64,000 nt of DNA, from the NCBI GenBank assembly GCA_017456105.1, contig JAFTKA010000011.1, positions 3,162 to 67,161 on the forward strand, given 5' to 3'. Positions within the stretch are counted from its first letter, which is position 1; the number at the start of each line of letters is the position of its first letter. This DNA comes from Oscillospiraceae bacterium (GTDB taxonomy: Bacteria > Bacillota_A > Clostridia > Oscillospirales > Oscillospiraceae). Of this stretch, positions 59,195-64,000 are shown piece by piece. The notes under the pieces were generated by a model. It saw nothing but the letters and a program-made list of their open reading frames with translations, was not told the DNA's origin and did no database searches. Position numbers and translations under genes: made by a program.

Positions 59195-59854
59195 ATGAGC
59201 AAACGAAAATTCAGTGCAAAGATGAACGGTAAGGGCTACTACATAGCCCTGATCCTGTGTGCCGTCGCCATCGGGATCACCGGCTATTTGTACTACCGAA
59301 ACGCAGACAATGACGCCCAAATGAGCAATGACCCTGTGGACGTAGTGGCAACGGACGGCTTGGAGGCCGTGGCTACCCAGCCGGGTACTACCACACCTGA
59401 TGCTACCACCGACGCTACCGAGCCAAAGCCCACAGAAAAGTCCTTGAAGACTGCTGCTCCCGTGGCAGGTGAGACTGTGGCGGAGTACGCTATGGACTGC
59501 CTGAGCTATAATGCAACCACCCGGGACTGGCGTGTCCACAACGGCATCGACATTGCCGCCGAGGCAGGCACACCGGTTATGGCAGCGGCCGCCGGCGAGG
59601 TCTACACCGTCTACGATGACGACACCATGGGCAAGACCGTGGTGATCCGCCATGCGGGCGGCTACACCACCCGTTACGCCAGCCTTGGAGACGACGTGGC
59701 GGTGGAGCCCGGCAAGACCGTTGCCCTGGGCGAGAAGATCGGCACGGTGGGACAGAGTGCGTTGATGGAGACCGCTTTAGGCGACCACCTGCATTTCTCT
59801 GTTACTCTGAACGACAAGACCATCGATCCTGCCAAATTCCTGGCGGGGGAATAA
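59195..59854 (+). CDS. M23 family metallopeptidase, SpoIIQ-like
   Basis: This 219-residue protein has a short cytoplasmic tail, one membrane anchor (about 15-35), a Thr-rich linker and an M23 domain (about 90-219). The zinc motifs H-x3-D in VHNGIDIA and H-x-H in DHLHF are present. This layout matches SpoIIQ, the forespore protein that binds SpoIIIAH and links the two membranes during engulfment. In clostridia SpoIIQ keeps its peptidase motifs. A general M23 endopeptidase is the alternative. Confidence 0.82.
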   Translation: MSKRKFSAKMNGKGYYIALILCAVAIGITGYLYYRNADNDAQMSNDPVDVVATDGLEAVATQPGTTTPDATTDATEPKPTEKSLKTAAPVAGETVAEYAMDCLSYNATTRDWRVHNGIDIAAEAGTPVMAAAAGEVYTVYDDDTMGKTVVIRHAGGYTTRYASLGDDVAVEPGKTVALGEKIGTVGQSALMETALGDHLHFSVTLNDKTIDPAKFLAGE

Positions 59855-59858
59855 AAGG

Positions 59859-59888
59859 CCCGGGCCTGCATTCGCAGGCCCGGTTTTC
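59859..59888 (+). terminator. Terminator of the SpoIIQ-like gene
   Basis: CCGGGCCTGC-type stem pairing with GCAGGCCCGG, followed by TTTTC. Confidence 0.82.
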
Positions 59889-59891
59889 TAT

Positions 59892-59914
59892 GTAGGGGCG
59901 ATTCACGAATTGCC
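59892..59914. repeat. Palindromic repeat family A, copy 6
   Basis: GTAGGGGCGATTCACGAATT followed by GCC; one base off a perfect palindrome. Confidence 0.75.
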
Positions 59915-59934
59915 CGAAAAAGCCTTGCTACACC

Positions 59935-59963
59935 TTGATTTTTTCCTGTTTTTCCCATATAAT
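59935..59963 (+). promoter_or_regulatory. Promoter of the lipoprotein gene
   Basis: TTGATT (59935-59940) and TATAAT (59958-59963), 17-bp spacer. Confidence 0.75.
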
Positions 59964-60010
59964 TTTATTAGTAGGATTCCACCCCCCCGCCCTCAGAAGG
60001 AGGACTTTCT

Positions 60011-61300
60011 ATGAAAAAATTATTGAGCATTCTATTGATAGCAGTGCTGACCTTGTCGATTGTCGGCTGTACCGAAACAGAAACAGAAACAGAGGAGATC
60101 GTCCTGCCGCCCACACGCTATAGTTCAAGCGGGGGAGGACTTGTGGACTGGGCCACCCTTGATGTTGCTGACTTTTACGCCGATGCCGAGGTAGTGGCCC
60201 GGGTAAAAGTTGGCAACTGGCTCTGGGAAGATCGGGAACGGAGCAGCACATATTTTGAAGCCCAGGCCCTGGAATGTTATAAAGGATCCATTCCGGAGAA
60301 TTTCACACTGAGGCAATACGGGACATCCGAGCATACGTCCTATGGACAGATCTATACCTACGGGAACGAGAAGATCCTCTTTATGTCGAAAGCCGCACCG
60401 GGCCTATCACCCTATAAGGACACCTATGGCTGCGGAGATATATCGGCTATGGTGGTCGCCTATGACAATGCCGGCAGACGGCATATCATTGTGCCTCACC
60501 CCTTCGTGGCAGAATCCGTTACCCGCACCACACCTATGACAGAAATTCCTGCTTCCGAGGTCAGGCAGAATGCTGTAAAAGATGACCCGCTTTTAGGAGA
60601 GGGAGCCTATGAAGCTTCCGGAGTGTTCTCTGAAGAGGACATCAAGCTGTTCTTTGCCAGTTTGGAACAGGGGAAGACCGCAGTCAGACGCAAAAAAGAA
60701 ACGGGTGTGCTGCCGCTTACCAGATTTGCAAGAGCAGGTGAATCCGGTTGGTGGAGCGAAGAGGATACTTTCGAAGCACTTTATGCACAGGCAGATGTGG
60801 TAGTCCGCTTGGTCGTGGGCGACTGGCTGGGAGAGGATAAAGAACTTGGTGCAACCTACTATAACGCAACAGCGGTGAATGTTTTTAAAGGGAAGCTTCC
60901 GAAAAACTTTACCCTGAAGCAGAACGGAAGTTCTGAAAAATCGGCAGCACTTTTATATACATACGGTAACGAGCTGCTGCTATTCTTAAAAGCCGAGGAA
61001 GATGTTGTTTATAAGAATACCTACACAGAATTTGCCAAAGCCGCGGCCATTGATATTTCCTATGATGACGAGGGGAATGCCTATTACCTGCCCCGAAATG
61101 ACCACTTTGGTGCAACGATCCCTTGCAGTACCATAGGGGACGGTTGGGAGGCCCATCAGATCTATGAGAATCTGATAGAGCAGGATCTGATGATCGAGGT
61201 GTCAAGAGATGGGTGGCGAAAGATTTTCGGCCGAAGCGATCCCTATACGTTCCCGGAAGGGGAATTGAACGATTGGTTTGAAGCCCAGAAGAATTCATAA
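60011..61300 (+). CDS. Lipoprotein with two tandem homologous domains
   Basis: This 429-residue protein has a signal peptide with lipobox LSIVGC (Cys20) and a TE-repeat linker. Two related domains follow, at about 46-135 and 247-335. Matching parts include VKVGNWLWED with LVVGDWLGED, KGSIPENFTLRQ with KGKLPKNFTLKQ, and IYTYGNEKILF with LYTYGNELLLF. I do not recognise the domain family. It would be processed by Lgt and stay at the outer membrane face. AAGGAGGA precedes the start; it has its own promoter and terminator. Confidence 0.82.
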   Translation: MKKLLSILLIAVLTLSIVGCTETETETEEIVLPPTRYSSSGGGLVDWATLDVADFYADAEVVARVKVGNWLWEDRERSSTYFEAQALECYKGSIPENFTLRQYGTSEHTSYGQIYTYGNEKILFMSKAAPGLSPYKDTYGCGDISAMVVAYDNAGRRHIIVPHPFVAESVTRTTPMTEIPASEVRQNAVKDDPLLGEGAYEASGVFSEEDIKLFFASLEQGKTAVRRKKETGVLPLTRFARAGESGWWSEEDTFEALYAQADVVVRLVVGDWLGEDKELGATYYNATAVNVFKGKLPKNFTLKQNGSSEKSAALLYTYGNELLLFLKAEEDVVYKNTYTEFAKAAAIDISYDDEGNAYYLPRNDHFGATIPCSTIGDGWEAHQIYENLIEQDLMIEVSRDGWRKIFGRSDPYTFPEGELNDWFEAQKNS

Positions 61301-61310
61301 CAAAACTGAT

Positions 61311-61341
61311 CCGGGCCTGCCAACACGGCAGGCCCGGTTTT
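61311..61341 (+). terminator. Terminator of the lipoprotein gene
   Basis: CCGGGCCTGC (61311-61320) pairs with GCAGGCCCGG (61328-61337), followed by TTTTC. It is nearly the same as the terminator at 59859. Confidence 0.85.
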
Positions 61342-61345
61342 CTAT

Positions 61346-61369
61346 GTAGGGGCGATTCACGAATCGCCC
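61346..61369. repeat. Palindromic repeat family A, copy 7
   Basis: GTAGGGGCGATTCACGAATC followed by GCCC. The order terminator then repeat is the same as at 59859-59914. Confidence 0.8.
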
Positions 61370-61382
61370 GTTTATTAAGTAA

Positions 61383-62375
61383 TTACGCCTTCTCCCAGCT
61401 TGCGATGTCGCTGTGGAAACGGACGGTGAACTGATAGGTCTTGCTTTCGCCGGGCTGCAGGGTCTGCAGGATACCTGCTTCCCGGTTGCCGGACTGACCC
61501 AAGGGCAGGCAGTTGCCGGGCTCTAAGCCCAATACATAGGCGTGCTCGCCCAGCATCTTCCACTGGCAGAAGCAGGGAAGGACCTTGGGGTCAAAGTGAA
61601 TGGAAAGGCCCACACCGATGTCGGGATTAAAGATCTTTGCCTTGCCCTCGGTTTCAAAGCTGTGGAAATAGCACTGCTCCTCAAAACCTGCGGTAGGAGG
61701 CAGCATTTTTGCCCAGGTATCCAGATCCTTGGCGGCATGCTCATTCCGGGGCTCTACCTTGCAGGAGGCTACCTCAACCTTGGCGTTCTCACTGAGGAGG
61801 GGATAGCCCATATTCATATGATACAGAAGCATCACAGGAGATGCGGTCTCTGCGTGGTTTTCCACGGTATCAGTCAGGGTCAAAGAGTTATCCTTGGTGG
61901 AAATGGTGATCACACGGTTCAGCTCCAGATTCCGACCGAAGATCCGGGCGTCCCGTACCTTGGCACGGATCGTAAGAGCGTCAGCGGTCCTTTCCCAGTA
62001 AGCCTGCTCGGCGGGGGTGTTGGCGATGGAGCCATGCAGACCCAGTTCATCGATCTCGTCCTGCTCCGGACCGCCGGCGTTGGTCAGACCACAGGTGGTA
62101 AGGAAACCTGCGGTGAAGCTCCGCAGCCAGTTGGCGTCCTTCCGCTCATAGAAGGCAGGTGCCACATAACCGCTGGGGGAGAAGTAGCCCATATTATAGC
62201 CCTTGAAGCTGAGTCGGGCAATGTCCGCTGCCCGATCGGGAACGACGGTGCAGGCAAGACCCAGGCCGTTCTTAGCCTCAAAAAGACGCATTCCGTCGCC
62301 CTTGCCGCCAACCAGACGGTGCTCTTCCACGCAGGAAAGCTGGGATTTGTGTCCAATGTACTTGCTGTATTGCAT
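61383..62375 (-). CDS. Aldose 1-epimerase-like protein (DUF4432)
   Basis: This 330-residue protein has the galactose-mutarotase-type beta-sandwich pattern of DUF4432: VVPDRAADIARLSFKG (about 43), GLHGSIANTPAE (about 113), LLYHMNMGYPLL (about 185) and the late VLGLEPGNCLPLG (about 277). Such proteins probably interconvert anomers or epimers of a sugar or sugar acid. It follows the acetyltransferase gene after two bases in the same operon. Confidence 0.87.
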   Translation of the reverse strand: MQYSKYIGHKSQLSCVEEHRLVGGKGDGMRLFEAKNGLGLACTVVPDRAADIARLSFKGYNMGYFSPSGYVAPAFYERKDANWLRSFTAGFLTTCGLTNAGGPEQDEIDELGLHGSIANTPAEQAYWERTADALTIRAKVRDARIFGRNLELNRVITISTKDNSLTLTDTVENHAETASPVMLLYHMNMGYPLLSENAKVEVASCKVEPRNEHAAKDLDTWAKMLPPTAGFEEQCYFHSFETEGKAKIFNPDIGVGLSIHFDPKVLPCFCQWKMLGEHAYVLGLEPGNCLPLGQSGNREAGILQTLQPGESKTYQFTVRFHSDIASWEKA

Positions 62376-62377
62376 AA

Positions 62378-62884
62378 TTAACCCTCCAATTTTTTATCAA
62401 ATGCCACGCGGTCGCCGCCCCCTTGAACGACTGTTCCGCAATAAGAAAACCCATTCTTTTGGAGCACGTGCTGCATACGCTTATTCTGACCGTCGGTGTC
62501 GATCCGCAGGGTGTTCGCTCCCTGTTTTACACAAAATTTCTCCGCAAGAGAGAACACCACGCTTGCGATGCCTTGCCCCCGGAAAGCGGGGGAGATTGCC
62601 ATACGATGGATCACCGCATAGGGCTCATCGTGATGCCACGCACCCTTGATGGCGGGGTAGGCCGGGTCTCCGTCAAAGCCGATGTAAAGATAGGCGGCAT
62701 TTTTGCCGTCTGCTTTTAAAACATAACCCTTGCCGGTGCGAATGTCCTCCCGGACGCTTTCTTCGTCCGGATACCCGTCGGGCCACTGAATAAATCCCTG
62801 CTGCCGCTGAAATTCCCGGCCGGCGTTGAGGATATCCATGGCGTCCTGCAGGTCCTCCCACCGGGCTAACGTAAGCTCGTACAT
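62378..62884 (-). CDS. GNAT-family N-acetyltransferase
   Basis: This 168-residue GNAT protein has VIHRMAISPAFRGQGIASVVF, the acetyl-CoA motif, at about 91-111. LRIDTDGQNKRMQHVLQKNGF follows. The substrate is unknown. Upstream in-frame codons lack a ribosome binding site, while AGGAG lies correctly before the ATG at 62884. It is first in a two-gene operon with the epimerase-like gene. Confidence 0.88.
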   Translation of the reverse strand: MYELTLARWEDLQDAMDILNAGREFQRQQGFIQWPDGYPDEESVREDIRTGKGYVLKADGKNAAYLYIGFDGDPAYPAIKGAWHHDEPYAVIHRMAISPAFRGQGIASVVFSLAEKFCVKQGANTLRIDTDGQNKRMQHVLQKNGFSYCGTVVQGGGDRVAFDKKLEG

Positions 62885-62909
62885 ACATTTGCTCCTAATG
62901 TTTTTTCTT

Positions 62910-62938
62910 ATTATAACAGTTCCCTGTCCAAAGTGCAA
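62910..62938 (-). promoter_or_regulatory. Promoter of the acetyltransferase-epimerase operon
   Basis: TTGCAC (62933-62938) and TATAAT (62910-62915), 17-bp spacer. Confidence 0.75.
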
Positions 62939-63022
62939 GGAGGGATTCAATACTACCGTTTTATTGGACAGATTGCCTGCTATGATAGCATCAAACATCA
63001 AGGGAAAGGGGAGAACGGGAGT

Positions 63023-63133
63023 ATGATTCGCGGCTTTTTCTGGCTGATAATGTTGCCTTTCAAAATAATAACCTTTATATTAAAGGTGATGCTTTTGGGA
63101 TTCGGCTTTTTGCTGTTCCGCAACAAATACTAA
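63023..63133 (+). CDS. Small hydrophobic membrane peptide
   Basis: A 36-residue peptide, nearly all hydrophobic (two short segments separated by a Lys at residues 14 and 21), with GGGGAGAACGGGAG before the ATG. It precedes the 177-residue unknown gene by 12 bases. No family can be assigned from its length. Confidence 0.55.
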   Translation: MIRGFFWLIMLPFKIITFILKVMLLGFGFLLFRNKY

Positions 63134-63145
63134 GGGGAGTACATT

Positions 63146-63679
63146 ATGAAGAAAACAAAAACAGAGAAAATTCGTTCCGGAATTGAAAAGTACCGACTTC
63201 TGCGGCAGCAGCTTTTTGAAACGGACGTATCCACAGACCGGGATTTTCAGCGAACCTATAATGGCTTTTGGAGAATGGGTCGTCGTACGGAGGCGTATTA
63301 TAGCGACTACTATTGCTATCTGCAGCAGCATAAAAACACAGGTGTCTTATTTGCTGACGCACTAACATATTTGTATGAGAAGCATGGCAGACTGGAGATG
63401 TCCTTTGTCAGCAAAATGGTGGCGATGGTGGATCCGCAATACCCTATCTGGGACAGTGTTGTAACCAAAGGTCATTTTGGAATCATAGCACCTTTTGCCA
63501 ATGTAAAAAACCGTCTGCAAAAGGGAATTGAAAGATATGAGCAGTATCGCCGATGCTACGGTACATATATGCAGACCGAGGAAGCAGCTCAGAAGATCGC
63601 TGAGTTTGAAAGTCTGTTCCCTGATGCGGAAATTTCCAACGTGAAGAAACTGGACTTTATGCTTTGGCAGGAGCGATAA
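63146..63679 (+). CDS. Protein of unknown function
   Basis: This 177-residue, basic, largely helical protein has no signal peptide or membrane segment. The central MSFVSKMVAMVDPQYPIWDS (about 85-104) resembles the helix-hairpin-helix-like segment of some DNA-repair glycosylase-fold proteins. That is a weak resemblance and I do not assign a function. GGGGAG lies seven bases or so before the start. It may be co-transcribed with the small membrane peptide. Confidence 0.7.
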   Translation: MKKTKTEKIRSGIEKYRLLRQQLFETDVSTDRDFQRTYNGFWRMGRRTEAYYSDYYCYLQQHKNTGVLFADALTYLYEKHGRLEMSFVSKMVAMVDPQYPIWDSVVTKGHFGIIAPFANVKNRLQKGIERYEQYRRCYGTYMQTEEAAQKIAEFESLFPDAEISNVKKLDFMLWQER

Positions 63680-63700
63680 TTGCTCCCCTTGAAAAGCTAG

Positions 63701-63733
63701 ACGCCCCGAAATCATTAGATTTTGGGGCGTTTA
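63701..63733 (+). terminator. Terminator of the 177-residue unknown gene
   Basis: ACGCCCCGAAATC (63701-63713) pairs with GATTTTGGGGCGT (63718-63730). The T-run after it is short. Confidence 0.7.
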
Positions 63734-63975
63734 GTATAAACAGAAAAATCAAACCGCCATTCTCTTGAATGCCATCGATAGAGGAGTAAATTCCATTATT
63801 TTTTTCTAACTTTTTATGTCCCAAATAGTCCATTATTCCCCAATTATTTGGAAAAATTCAACGTGCAGAACAATGTGTCTATTGTATTTCGTGTAAAACT
63901 CGGTTGAGCCGAGTTCCGCGGTTTTCGCGGAGTTCCGCGGTTCCGAGCATTTTAGCACGAAAGGATGCGATAAAA
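63731..63975. other. AT-rich intergenic region with hairpins before the right-edge gene
   Basis: The first 165 bases are clearly richer in A+T than the rest of the window. They are followed by tight hairpins (AACTCGG 63897-63903 with CCGAGTT 63909-63915; CCGCG with CGCGG around GTTTT) and a direct repeat GAGTTCCGCGG at 63911 and 63930. These look like a leader or regulatory region for the gene starting at 63976. No gene is visible within it. Confidence 0.5.
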
Positions 63976-64000
63976 ATGGCGTACATCTCGGTAAAAGAAG
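63976..64000 (+). CDS. Start of a possible helix-turn-helix (excisionase-like) protein, truncated
   Basis: Only eight codons are visible, MAYISVKE, after AAAGGATG. This is how many small excisionase-type helix-turn-helix proteins begin in clostridia. Eight residues are not proof, and the gene continues beyond the window. Confidence 0.35.

Overview
The window comes from a spore-forming, Gram-positive, probably anaerobic gut bacterium of the class Clostridia; the Oscillospiraceae/Ruminococcaceae group fits best. This placement is an inference. It rests on spoIIE, a SpoIIQ-like M23 peptidase, a BclA-like collagen protein behind a sigma-K-type promoter, rubrerythrin, a ferredoxin-domain aldo/keto reductase, strong AGGAGG ribosome binding sites, TTGACA/TATAAT promoters, and the tetrahydrofolate and yybP-ykoY riboswitches. 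Nearly all of it reads as ordinary chromosome. I see no phage, transposase, CRISPR array, rRNA or complete tRNA. The last 270 bases are AT-rich, unlike the rest, and lead into a new gene at the right edge.

Region by region. 1-4.7 kb (minus): rsmA (cut by the left edge), a YabE-like 3D-domain protein, and an operon folT-folC-His-rich protein-CooT under a tetrahydrofolate riboswitch. 4.9-10.3 kb (minus): a PfkB kinase, then membrane protein-ymfF-ymfH-lgt with stop/start overlaps. 10.4-13.4 kb (plus): XRE/TPR regulator, D,D-carboxypeptidase, aldo/keto reductase. 13.4-17.2 kb: rubrerythrin with a PerR-like box, TspO, a small Cys-rich protein, a candidate structured RNA, spoIIE. 17.3-23.4 kb: CYTH protein, exonuclease, aminotransferase, CapA protein, GluQ and a sugar nucleotidyltransferase. 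23.4-33.5 kb: a GH2 glycosidase with an MFS transporter, a cation P-type ATPase under a manganese-type riboswitch, and glgP-malQ with a LacI/CcpA-type operator. 33.6-37 kb: DUF2284 protein, low-Mr phosphatase, acetyltransferase, collagen-like protein. 37-42.2 kb (plus): thioesterase, TrkH, TrkA, a cytoplasmic ParB-like/BMP-domain fusion and a phosphoesterase. 42.4-46 kb: MmgE/PrpD and opine dehydrogenase-like genes divergent from a LysR regulator. 46-53.2 kb (minus): RodA-type protein; tsaC-coaE-M18 peptidase; trmL-pgk-tpiA. 53.4-59.1 kb: aspS and a polyamine ABC operon with a PotC-PotD fusion. 59.2-64 kb: SpoIIQ-like peptidase, a lipoprotein with an internal duplication, a sugar epimerase, acetyltransferase, and small genes of unknown function.

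Between genes lie three families of short palindromic repeats, one of which supplies the stop codon of two genes. The points most worth a second look are the leaderless ParB-like/BMP protein next to a phosphoesterase and the K+ system; the metal-binding pair placed under folate control; the manganese riboswitch in front of a pump that would be annotated as a calcium ATPase; the opine dehydrogenase/PrpD/LysR module; the sporulation-type promoters; and the roughly 175-nt structured RNA near 15.1 kb.
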